This document shows, one piece after another, positions 1-5,573 of a stretch of 12,066 bases of DNA. The notes under the pieces are model-generated. The model did no database searches. It had not been told where the DNA came from and worked only from the letters and a program-made list of their open reading frames with translations. Source of the stretch: Dehalococcoidia bacterium (GTDB lineage Bacteria > Chloroflexota > Dehalococcoidia > Plut-88900); contig JAAXHX010000168.1 in the NCBI GenBank assembly GCA_012270635.1, forward strand, positions 1 to 12,066, written 5' to 3'. The position numbers and the translations under genes were made by a program. Positions within the stretch are counted from its first letter, which is position 1; each line of letters opens with the position of its first letter.

Positions 1-78
1 AACGCACCCGAGAGGAGGCCAACGATAAGGCTTCCGTAGAAGACGGGAGGGCCACCGCGCCCCCTATTATCGAGTCCG

Positions 79-459
79 TCAGTCAATTTTCTGACGGCGG
101 CCGAAATAGCGCAGAAAGTTGAGTCCTGCGAACCAGATCAGAATGAGAGCTATAAGACCATAGGTGTGAATGGTGGCGACTGCATAGGGCGTAGCAGAGG
201 CTAGTCCCAGGTAAGCAAATGCCAAAAGTAACCCCACCCAACTCCATCGACCACCACACCACGAACTCCAGACCACTGCCAAGGAGGCTAAGGCTCCCGC
301 CATACCAATGAAAGCCAGATGCAAACCCTCTGTCTGCGAATACGAGTAATGCCAGGCAGGGAGAATAAAGCAGTAGATGCCTAGTCCAGCAGAGAAAAGC
401 AGAGTCACGACGCCCCCTGCCATCGTCAGTAAATCAGTCGTTGATTTCCTCGCGGTCAC
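79..459 (-). CDS. Small four-helix integral membrane protein, function unknown
   Basis: I do not recognise a family. From the GTG at 459 it is 126 residues, with hydrophobic segments at about 14-33, 46-64, 73-91 and 99-117 and a basic C-terminus (RYFGRRQK), so it is most likely a four-pass membrane protein. The open frame extends upstream to 615, but that part lies inside the preceding gene and is not hydrophobic. I chose GTG 459 because GGAG sits 8 nt before it. An ATG at 423 (start MAGGVV) is the alternative and would avoid overlap. With GTG 459 the gene overlaps the end of the upstream secreted-protein gene by 26 nt, which suggests co-transcription and perhaps translational coupling. The product is not assignable; that it is a real gene is moderately supported by the clean membrane topology. 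Confidence 0.5.
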   Translation of the reverse strand: MTARKSTTDLLTMAGGVVTLLFSAGLGIYCFILPAWHYSYSQTEGLHLAFIGMAGALASLAVVWSSWCGGRWSWVGLLLAFAYLGLASATPYAVATIHTYGLIALILIWFAGLNFLRYFGRRQKID

Positions 460-1193
460 CTTCACATCTCCAGGCGGTGCCAGGTGGGCTACCCCAGCGC
501 AGGCATTCGATGTCAAAGTCCTGCGGATACCCTCGGAATTTGGCTCTGTGCCAGTGGGCAGAATCGGGTATGAAGCCGTGATCGAAGGACCCTTCCCTCT
601 GAATGTACACCTCATTGGGGCCGTAGGGCCACCAGGTGGCGGGAGGACAGGAGGTTATGTACCAGCCAAAGGGATATTCGATGTGGTCACACCAGGAGTC
701 GGAATTACGCCCTCCATATACAGTCAGCGCGTTGTCAAAATACTCCATTTCGGCATGAACCCAGGTGAGGTCGATTTGGAGAAACTCGTTAAGCTCGGAC
801 TTGACCCATCCCTTGTAGTGCTTCTCCTGGGGGTCGGAGTAGGCGGTGGGACCAATGGTGACAGGGGTGATCTCGGTGACGGAGACAACGCAGTCCTCGT
901 CGGTTGAGACAGTTACGCCACTGATGCCAGCCGACCCTTCAATCGTGATGGTCATGAGCGGAGTATTGCAGGCCAGGGGGCACATCGGAGTCTCCCGGAG
1001 CGTCGGATGCGCCGCCGGGCGGGGCGTAGATGACCTGGCCCAGGCGGACGGGCTTTTCCACACCACCTACGATCAAGCTGACACCGTCCATACCGGGCCT
1101 CTCGGTCGGTGGCTCGGCGTACACCACACCCCCAATCGCAAGTGCGACAAACATCGCTAGTAGTATTAGGATTAGCTTAGCCGATCTGTTCAT
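434..1193 (-). pseudogene. Secreted protein of unknown function, interrupted by a +1 frameshift
   Basis: The ATG at 1193 is preceded by a very good ribosome site (AAGGAGG, 6 nt spacer) and starts a classic signal peptide: MNRSAK, then a hydrophobic core, then cleavage after VYA near residue 26. This frame stops at 939. A second frame, shifted by one base, continues without interruption to a TGA at 434 and reads like a folded exported domain with several cysteines and many Trp/Tyr. Removing one base from the G5 run at 976-980 (C5 on the coding strand) joins the two into about 252 residues reading ...DSDVPLACNTPLM.... The exact shift point could lie anywhere between about 950 and 1025. Either the gene is recently broken, the run is a sequencing or assembly error, or the protein is made by slippage; an error or recent mutation is simplest. 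No known family is recognised. A four-helix membrane gene follows directly. Confidence 0.55.
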
Positions 1194-1388
1194 AATGGAC
1201 CTCCTTAGCGTTTCGGCTCGGAGTCCTTAGAACCTCTCGGTTATCGGTCTGGGACATGGTGACCCCATATTCAGGATAACTCTCTTCCTGGCAATCGCCA
1301 AACGCCATTGATCAAGAATGGAGATAAGAGAAGGCAACATGCCGGACAACGCGCTCGCACGGTTCGTGCCATTGCCGTGTCGCACGTA

Positions 1389-1394
1389 TATAAT
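1389..1394 (+). promoter_or_regulatory. Candidate -10 box for the yebC-ruvCA operon
   Basis: A perfect TATAAT lies 50 nt before the yebC ATG, in the only AT-rich patch of the divergent intergenic region (1194-1444). Transcription would start near 1401, giving a leader of about 44 nt. No convincing -35 is seen 16-18 bp upstream. I see no RNA gene or ORF elsewhere in this intergenic region. Confidence 0.4.
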
Positions 1395-1444
1395 AAAGTC
1401 CCGGAACACCGGCAGATGTGGGAATGCTCAGGGAGTTCATTGGC

Positions 1445-2203
1445 ATGTCGGGACATTCCAAATGGTCGACCATCAAGAGGCAGAAGGGCGCCAACGACGC
1501 CCGACGCGGCCAGCTGTTCACCAAGCTGGGCCGAGAGATTTCCGTCGCCGTCCGCCGGGGCGGCCCCGACCCCGACTCCAACTTCAACCTGAGGCTCGCC
1601 GTCCAGAGGGCCCGGGACAACAATATGCCCATGGACAACATAGAGCGGGCCATCAAGAGGGCCTCGGGGGACGGGGGCAACGCCGACGACCTGCTGGAAG
1701 TGACCTATGAAGGCTACGGGCCCGGCGGCGCCGCCCTGATGCTCCAGGCCCTGACCGACAACAAGAACCGCACCGTCGCCGAGGTCCGAAGCACCCTCAC
1801 CCGCAACGGCGGCAACCTGGGAGAGACCGGCTCCGTAGCATGGAACTTCGACTCCAAGGGCGTTATCATGATCGCTCCGGGGTCGGAGGACGCAGAGGAG
1901 CTTGCCCTCGCGGCCATCGACGCCGGGGCCGAGGACGTGAAGATCGAGGACTCGGCGCTGGAGGTCTACACTAGGCCCGACAGCCTGGAGTCGGTCCGCA
2001 GGGAACTGGAGGGTCAGAACGTCTCCATCGACTCGGCGGAGCTCTCCATGATCCCCAAGAACGTGATCGAGCTGGACGAAAAGGGCGCCCTGCAGACCCT
2101 GCGCCTCATGGACAAGCTCGAGTCCCTTGACGACATCCAGCGGGTCTTCAGCAACGCTGACTTCCCCCCCGAGGCCCTGCAAAGCTACGGAGAAGAGAAC
2201 TGA
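1445..2203 (+). CDS. yebC: YebC/TACO1-family regulatory protein
   Basis: Recognised by its N-terminus, MSGHSKWSTIKRQKG, followed by the family's basic helix (DARRGQLFTKL) and the conserved NLRLAVQRARDNNMP segment. The 252-residue length is normal for the family. Domain order is the usual one: basic N-terminal bundle (about 1-75), then two alpha/beta domains containing YEGYGPGG and NGGNLGETGSVAW. Members are cytoplasmic nucleic-acid-binding proteins described as transcription regulators or, for the TACO1-like branch, as factors helping ribosomes through difficult stretches such as proline runs; which role applies here cannot be read from sequence. I start at 1445 because the family begins at MSGHSKW/MAGHSKW and GGAG lies 9 nt upstream; an in-frame ATG at 1418 would add nine residues. 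It heads an operon with ruvC and ruvA, a neighbourhood common across bacteria. Confidence 0.95.
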   Translation: MSGHSKWSTIKRQKGANDARRGQLFTKLGREISVAVRRGGPDPDSNFNLRLAVQRARDNNMPMDNIERAIKRASGDGGNADDLLEVTYEGYGPGGAALMLQALTDNKNRTVAEVRSTLTRNGGNLGETGSVAWNFDSKGVIMIAPGSEDAEELALAAIDAGAEDVKIEDSALEVYTRPDSLESVRRELEGQNVSIDSAELSMIPKNVIELDEKGALQTLRLMDKLESLDDIQRVFSNADFPPEALQSYGEEN

Positions 2204-2231
2204 CGGGCACGGGAACGAGCGAGGTGTCCAT

Positions 2232-2735
2232 CTGAGGGTGTTGGGCGTCGATCCGGGCACGCTTAACATGGGCTACGGCGTCCTGGAATACGGCGACGCC
2301 GGCCCGAGCCTTGTCTGCTGCGGCGTACTGAAAGCCCCCTCCTCCCGGCCCATCGAAGAGCGCCTTCATAAGCTGTATGCGGGCCTCCGGGAGCTCATCC
2401 TGCGCTATTCGCCGGAAGAGGTGGCCGTAGAGGAGCCCTTCGTACACAAGAGCGCGCGTTCGGCCATACTCATCGGACAGGCCAACGCGGTCGCACTGCT
2501 GGCGGCGGCCGGCGCAGAAGCGGGCATATTTCACTACAGCCCCCGGCAGGTGAAGCTGGCCGTCACGGGACACGGGGGCAGCGACAAGGAGCAGGTGCGC
2601 GAGATGGTCAGGCTCCAGCTGGACCTGGGCGCCTCCCCCGACTCCCTGGACGCCTCCGACGCCGTGGCCGTGGCCCTGTGCCATATCCAGGAAAGCGCCC
2701 GAGACCGCATGTTGGCCCAGAGCGCCCAGGGATGA
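2232..2735 (+). CDS. ruvC: Crossover junction endonuclease RuvC
   Basis: Holliday-junction resolvase, a Mg-dependent RNase H-fold dimer that nicks four-way DNA junctions held by RuvAB. All four acidic catalytic positions are visible: D7 (LGVDPGT), E67 (VAVEEPF), D140 and D143 (LDASDAVAVALCH). The 167-residue length fits the family. The start is uncertain. The canonical N-terminus MRVLGVDPGT would need a CTG codon at 2232, supported by GAGG 7 nt upstream; the first standard start is GTG 2238, which trims two residues from the first beta strand. The frame stays open upstream to an ATG at 2127, but that lies inside yebC and gives a non-family N-terminus. The gap to yebC is 28 nt and to ruvA 4 nt, so this is one transcript. 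Confidence 0.95.
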   Translation: MRVLGVDPGTLNMGYGVLEYGDAGPSLVCCGVLKAPSSRPIEERLHKLYAGLRELILRYSPEEVAVEEPFVHKSARSAILIGQANAVALLAAAGAEAGIFHYSPRQVKLAVTGHGGSDKEQVREMVRLQLDLGASPDSLDASDAVAVALCHIQESARDRMLAQSAQG

Positions 2736-2739
2736 GCTT

Positions 2740-3321
2740 GTGATCACCGGCTTGAGGGGCGCCCTGGAAGCGGTATCTGACGACATCCTGACCATCGACA
2801 TCGGGCCGTTGAGCCTGGAGGTGTACGCCCCGACCTCGACCATCGCGGCGGTGGGGCCCGTCGGCGGGTCCGTTCGCCTGCATACATACCTCTACCTCCG
2901 GGAAGAGGTATTGTCCCTATACGGGTTTGGCTCCGTGGAGGAGAGGGACCTGTTCATCATGCTCATCGGGGTGTCGGGAGTGGGGCCGAGGCTCGCGCTG
3001 GGCATATTGTCGGCCATGTCGCCGCGGGAGCTGGCCGGGGCCATAGGAGCAGAGGACACCGCCGCCCTAACCCTGGTCAACGGGTTGGGTAAGAAGACGG
3101 CGGGTCGGCTGATACTGGAGCTCAAGGGGAAGCTGGAACGGGAATGGGGCGAGGCAGCCGTCTCCCCCAGCCCCGACCTCGACGAGGTAGTGGCGGCCCT
3201 GTCGGCCCTCGGCTACCCGCCCTCCGAGGCCCGGGCCGCCCTGTCCAGGGTGAACATAGAGCCCGGTGCGCCCCTGGAGGAGAAGGTCCGGCAAGTGCTC
3301 CAGGGGCTGGGAGCGAGATAG
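2740..3321 (+). CDS. ruvA: Holliday junction branch migration protein RuvA
   Basis: RuvA tetramers bind Holliday junctions and load the RuvB motor. The 193 residues show the three standard parts: an OB-fold N-terminal domain (1-63, ending YLYLREEVLSLYGFG), a tandem helix-hairpin-helix domain (SGVGPRLALGIL at 79-90 and VNGLGKKTAGRLILELKGKL at 113-132), an acidic/proline linker, and a small C-terminal RuvB-contact domain (about 147-193, EVVAALSALGYPPSEA). The start is a GTG 4 nt after the ruvC stop, implying translational coupling. Its partner gene ruvB, often the next gene, is not in this window; an unrelated small ORF takes that place. Confidence 0.96.
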   Translation: MITGLRGALEAVSDDILTIDIGPLSLEVYAPTSTIAAVGPVGGSVRLHTYLYLREEVLSLYGFGSVEERDLFIMLIGVSGVGPRLALGILSAMSPRELAGAIGAEDTAALTLVNGLGKKTAGRLILELKGKLEREWGEAAVSPSPDLDEVVAALSALGYPPSEARAALSRVNIEPGAPLEEKVRQVLQGLGAR

Positions 3322-3334
3322 GACCTCTGCCCCG

Positions 3335-3610
3335 ATGAACAGGAAGCTGCCAAGGCCGTTCGAGTTCCCGTGGGGTCGGGGGGAGGTGGTGGAAGAGGTC
3401 AGCGTAATTCGTCCCCAGTGGGAGCCGACCCTGCAGCTGCTCAGGTACGACGAGGGCGAGGAGACGCTACGGTTCTGCTACTACCACGGGGCCAGATTCG
3501 GCCGAGGCCCGATGATGGCCTCGGTGGAAGACTTGAAGGAGCTCAAAGCCCAGGCCCGCACCCGTGCACCTGCAATCTTTGCGCTCCTGGAAGAGCTGGC
3601 AAGGGCCTGA
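3335..3610 (+). CDS. Conserved-looking small protein, function unknown
   Basis: A 91-residue soluble protein beginning MNRKLPRPFEFPWGRGE. It has no signal peptide or membrane segment; the middle is rich in beta-type residues (TLQLLRYDEGEETLRFCYY) and the C-terminus is a predicted amphipathic helix (about 63-90). I do not recognise a family. It lies 13 nt after ruvA and just before a strong terminator, so it is the last gene of the yebC-ruvC-ruvA operon. The ribosome site is weak (AGGA about 12 nt upstream). The frame is open upstream to 3266, but that part overlaps ruvA and looks like out-of-frame arginine-rich sequence. Codon use (third-position G/C) matches its neighbours, supporting a real gene. 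A recombination-related role would be only a guess from position. Confidence 0.7.
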   Translation: MNRKLPRPFEFPWGRGEVVEEVSVIRPQWEPTLQLLRYDEGEETLRFCYYHGARFGRGPMMASVEDLKELKAQARTRAPAIFALLEELARA

Positions 3611-3657
3611 CAACCTGCCGAAACGGGGTGTGCCGAGGTGCAAAGTCCTTTTGCCGG

Positions 3658-3699
3658 GTGTATGAGGGACACCCTCATACACATTGTCTTTTCCTCTTG
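3658..3699 (+). terminator. Rho-independent terminator of the yebC-ruvCA operon
   Basis: A perfect 11-bp inverted repeat, GTGTATGAGGG (3658-3668) and CCCTCATACAC (3672-3682), with a 3-nt ACA loop, is followed by a T-rich tail (ATTGTCTTTTCCTCTT, 3683-3698). It begins 48 nt after the last stop codon of the operon, the expected place and orientation. Confidence 0.8.
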
Positions 3700-3751
3700 G
3701 GACGTAGGGTTCTGGGAGATTGCGTGTGCAGGCGCTAGGGGGTTACACAGG

Positions 3752-3788
3752 GGGATAGAAAGAGGCCCGGGATAGTTCCCGGGCCTCT
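3752..3788 (-). terminator. Strong hairpin terminator, best read on the minus strand
   Basis: A perfect 12-bp stem, AGAGGCCCGGGA (3761-3772) and TCCCGGGCCTCT (3777-3788), closes a 4-nt TAGT loop. Reading on the minus strand, the stem runs directly into TTCTAT, giving a U-rich end; reading plus, the tail is TCTGTGAAAC, which is poor. It therefore most likely ends a minus-strand transcript coming from the promoter at 4062-4090, though some bidirectional use is possible. Confidence 0.7.
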
Positions 3789-4056
3789 TCTGTGAAACCA
3801 AAACTATTGCGGGCCGTCCCTAGCCTTGTAATCCCGGTGATCAAAACCGGAGGAGCTTTCGTATTGAGGGAGCTGGGTCGCTAGGGCTTGGAGACGGCCT
3901 TCCGGTGCCCCGCCGGAGACGCTCCCAACTTCATGCCGCCCATGCCCGAGTCTCCGGAGGGGCCGCTATAATCGATTTCGAGACGGCTAATCAGGAGATG
4001 AAGCCTTTTCACTCGCCTCTCCTTTCTCGGGAGTTAACCCGTAGTCCCTAGGGTAT
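3755..4056 (-). ncRNA. Candidate structured small RNA of about 300 nt, unknown class
   Basis: This segment is bounded by a consensus minus-strand promoter and a same-strand terminator, with no confident protein gene between. It can form several helices. One is an outer/inner hairpin pairing AGGAG (4019-4023) with CUCCU (3993-3997), stacked on GUGAA (4008-4012) with UUCAU (3998-4002). A perfect 8-bp CCGGAGAC/GUCUCCGG helix joins 3950-3957 and 3913-3920, and a second GUCUCC at 3890-3895 could compete for the same strand. CCCUAGC (3880-3886) pairs with GCUAGGG (3818-3824), enclosing CCGGU/ACCGG (3846-3850, 3834-3838). I see no tmRNA CCA end or tRNA-like arm, no SRP GGAAG core and no RNase P GAGGAAAGUC. 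The alternative is that it is the mRNA of a 43-residue peptide (3881-4012). The transcription unit is well supported by its signals; its non-coding nature is inference. Confidence 0.45.
3881..4012 (-). CDS. Possible 43-residue small protein, doubtful
   Basis: A GTG at 4012 preceded by AAAGGAG at a 6-nt spacing opens a frame of 43 codons ending at TAG 3881. The predicted peptide starts VKRLHLLISRLEIDYSG, then turns into a Gly/Ser/Pro-rich tail (GDSGMGGMKLGASPAG) with a basic end. No known family is recognised. It sits within the transcript predicted from the 4062-4090 promoter. Against it, the same AGGAG and GTG are paired in a stable-looking hairpin, and the composition of the tail could be chance GC-rich sequence. 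It is listed because the ribosome site is as good as those of real genes here. Confidence 0.25.
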   Translation of the reverse strand: MKRLHLLISRLEIDYSGPSGDSGMGGMKLGASPAGHRKAVSKP

Positions 4057-4061
4057 TGAGC

Positions 4062-4090
4062 ATTGTAAAGCCTCCAAAAAGTTATGTCAA
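4062..4090 (-). promoter_or_regulatory. Consensus sigma-70-type promoter on the minus strand
   Basis: Read on the minus strand: perfect -35 TTGACA (4085-4090), 17-bp spacer (4068-4084), -10 TACAAT (4062-4067, five of six to consensus). It is the best promoter in the window. The start of transcription is expected near 4054-4057. It faces neither the collagen-like gene nor the ruv operon, so it drives something inside 3755-4056. Confidence 0.7.
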
Positions 4091-4145
4091 CATTGCGTCC
4101 CAATTCACAAAGTCTTCGCCTGAACTATCAGATCGAGGCTCGTGA

Positions 4146-4169
4146 GGGGGGACACAGCCTGTGTACCCC
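4146..4169. repeat. Bulged hairpin beside dispersed repeat copy A
   Basis: GGGG and ACACA on the left can pair with TGTGT and CCCC on the right (GCC loop, small bulges), giving a 9-bp interrupted stem. It touches repeat copy A. Both lie about 90-140 nt past the end of the collagen-like gene in its direction of transcription, so together they could help end or stabilise that mRNA. No T-run follows. Confidence 0.35.
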
Positions 4170-4200
4170 GCTCATGCTTCGACAAGCTCAGCACGAGTGG
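4168..4200. repeat. Dispersed 33-nt hairpin repeat, copy A
   Basis: 10-nt arms CCGCTCATGC (4168-4177) and GCACGAGTGG (4191-4200) flank the 13-nt core TTCGACAAGCTCA. The arms pair throughout if G-U pairs are allowed. Same architecture as copy D at 10238-10270 in the opposite orientation. It lies 3' of the collagen-like protease gene. Confidence 0.7.
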
Positions 4201-4287
4201 TCCCTTATCCCTGGAGAAGTCCTTTCTTTTAGAGCGACAGCAGTGTAAGGCGTCTAGGGACGGCAGTGATGTTTTCGGCGCTGTCAA

Positions 4288-5202
4288 TCACTGCTTCATT
4301 CCGTTACGCAGGTCTTCAAGGATCTCCCCGACCTCCGACCCCAACAAGAATGTAGTGCTGCCGCCAAATTCGGCGGCAGTTTGGAGAATGCCGATGAGAT
4401 CGCCATACTTGTTGAACACACCGGTGCCACTCATTCCATAAGTTGCCGGGAGATCAGCCTGCCCCGTATCATAATCTCCAGGCACGATGTTCCAGATGAC
4501 GCCGATGCGTCCGAAAACTGCAATTGGCGTCGTCTCCGAAATGTCGGAGACAAAGCCGATGGCAACCACTTCAGACCCCAAATTCCATCTATCGTAATAG
4601 TTGCCGTCGCCATCAGGCCCCCAACTCTCCGTGGTCACGGGCACTTTAACTCCCTCCGACGACTCGTCGAATGTCAACAGTGCCAAGTCGCGCCCGGAAT
4701 CGTACCCGCGCACTGTCCCAAACTTAAGTCCTACTCCCTCAATGGCAAGTGAGATGTTACTTTCTTGGCCCACAACATGATGAGCGGTGAGAACCTCGCC
4801 ATCGGAGATATGTACGCCGGAGCCGATGAAGCCGTGAGGGCCAAAGATCGCAACGATTGCATCCCGTTTCTGGTACATCCAGTCCGAGAAGTCTATCGCC
4901 GTCGTTAAATTCGCGCTTTGTCCCTGGCCCCCCTGCGCCCCCCGTGGCCCTGCGGGACCTTGTGGTCCCTGAAGTCCTTGCGGGCCCCGCGATCCTGCCG
5001 GCCCCTGGGGTCCTTGGGAACCACGAGCCCCTTGAAGGCCAATTTGTCCAGGCTCACCTTGAGGGCCTTGCTCCCCTTGGAGTCCCTGCTCACCCTGGGG
5101 GCCTTGCATCCCCGGCTCGCCCTGAGGGCCTGCGGGCCCTACACAAGCTGCGATAACGAATACGAACAGAACAATCAGTGAAACAGTGGTAAGTAGGCGC
5201 AT
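4288..5202 (-). CDS. Lipoprotein with collagen-like stalk and trypsin-like serine protease domain
   Basis: A 304-residue exported protein. Residues 1-20 are a lipoprotein signal peptide ending in the lipobox IAAC, so Cys20 would be lipidated. Residues 22-93 are 24 uninterrupted Gly-X-Y triplets ([13 protein letters not shown] and similar), a collagen-like rod. Residues about 105-304 are a chymotrypsin-fold protease: His142 in LTAHHVV, Asp172 in SGRDLALL, Ser258 in YGMSGTGVF, a complete triad. The lack of a PDZ domain sets it apart from DegP/HtrA. Start: ATG 5202 with AGGGGGG 4 nt upstream and the signal peptide directly after; a GTG 39 nt further upstream would bury the signal. Likely a surface-anchored protease held away from the cell by a triple-helical, hence trimeric, stalk; anchoring and trimerisation are inference from motif knowledge. 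It is monocistronic, with repeat copy A behind it. Confidence 0.85.
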   Translation of the reverse strand: MRLLTTVSLIVLFVFVIAACVGPAGPQGEPGMQGPQGEQGLQGEQGPQGEPGQIGLQGARGSQGPQGPAGSRGPQGLQGPQGPAGPRGAQGGQGQSANLTTAIDFSDWMYQKRDAIVAIFGPHGFIGSGVHISDGEVLTAHHVVGQESNISLAIEGVGLKFGTVRGYDSGRDLALLTFDESSEGVKVPVTTESWGPDGDGNYYDRWNLGSEVVAIGFVSDISETTPIAVFGRIGVIWNIVPGDYDTGQADLPATYGMSGTGVFNKYGDLIGILQTAAEFGGSTTFLLGSEVGEILEDLRNGMKQ

Positions 5203-5215
5203 GGAACCCCCCTGC

Positions 5216-5296
5216 GGCATAGGATAGGACTCTGTTGCCACACAGCATCCGGGCCTACTTGCACCGGCAGGGGGGCACGAGGCCCCTTCCTATGCC
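5216..5296. repeat. Nested inverted repeats in the leader of the collagen-like gene
   Basis: A 9-bp perfect inverted repeat, GGCATAGGA (5216-5224) and TCCTATGCC (5288-5296), encloses a second one, GGGCC (5251-5255) and GGCCC (5281-5285). The near arm ends just upstream of the AGGGGGG ribosome site of the lipoprotein gene at 5202, so if transcribed it would form a long stem in that leader. No recognised riboswitch class and no clear promoter were seen here. Confidence 0.35.
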
Positions 5297-5389
5297 GAAA
5301 GTGCATAGAGACCCGAAGCTGTGTGGCGGAGGGAGCATATGATATCCGCGAAGGATTGTCTAGGAACGGGAGGTGATGGAAAGACCTCC

Positions 5390-5445
5390 CCGCTCATACT
5401 TTCCTTCGACAGACTCAGGATAAACTAGGGGCTCAGCACGAGCGG
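5390..5445. repeat. Dispersed hairpin repeat, copy B (longer loop)
   Basis: Arms CCGCTCATAC (5390-5399) and GCACGAGCGG (5436-5445) are complementary with G-U pairs. The interior carries CTTCGACAGACTCAGGA, the family core, plus about 16 extra bases ending GGGGCTCA. It sits between the collagen-like gene and mobA. Confidence 0.65.
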
Positions 5446-5452
5446 CCCTTGG

Positions 5453-5515
5453 ATTCCCGATCTGGGTCGGGAATGACGGACGGGATAGGATGGATTCCGG
5501 CTCGGGGGCCGGAAT
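5453..5515. repeat. Pair of ATTCC-type short hairpins in tandem
   Basis: Two perfect 8-bp hairpins with 6-nt loops lie 19 nt apart: ATTCCCGA/TCGGGAAT (5453-5460, 5467-5474) and ATTCCGGC/GCCGGAAT (5494-5501, 5508-5515). Both begin GGATTCC and their right arms are followed by similar short G-rich sequence, so they look like related units of a second extragenic palindrome family. They immediately precede the mobA promoter region. Confidence 0.6.
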
Positions 5516-5534
5516 GCCGGAAGGGGCCGTCTTT

Positions 5535-5564
5535 TTGGCCCGCGGCCCTTGGGGTCGGTATAAT
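5535..5564 (+). promoter_or_regulatory. mobA promoter giving a near-leaderless mRNA
   Basis: TATAAT at 5559-5564 with a plausible -35 TTGGCC (5535-5540) at 18 bp. The expected transcription start, about 5570-5572, is only 2-4 nt before the mobA ATG at 5574, and no Shine-Dalgarno sequence precedes that ATG. A GC hairpin (AAGGGGCCG 5521-5529 with CGGCCCTT 5543-5550) overlaps the -35. Confidence 0.55.
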
Positions 5565-5573
5565 GATTTGGTT

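Noticed and set aside
377..907. 176-codon plus-strand open frame opposite the secreted-protein gene
   Set aside because: The minus strand has the ribosome site, signal peptide and membrane topology; the plus frame has none of these.
1271..2269. 332-codon minus-strand open frame opposite yebC
   Set aside because: Mirror frame of a clear YebC coding sequence; low-complexity Val/Gly/Asp composition and no domain.
3790..4060. tmRNA, RNase P RNA, SRP RNA or tRNA in the structured intergenic region
   Set aside because: No CCA-ended acceptor stem, GGUUCRA arm, GAGGAAAGUC core or SRP GGAAG loop could be found on either strand.
4033..4063. Possible 9-codon leader peptide (GGAGG, 7 nt, ATG) on the minus strand
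   Set aside because: Its ATG overlaps the -10 box TACAAT, so it lies upstream of the expected transcription start and would not be translated from that promoter.
4857..5156. Plus-strand open frames opposite the collagen-like repeat
   Set aside because: Generated by the Gly-X-Y codon periodicity; no start signals.
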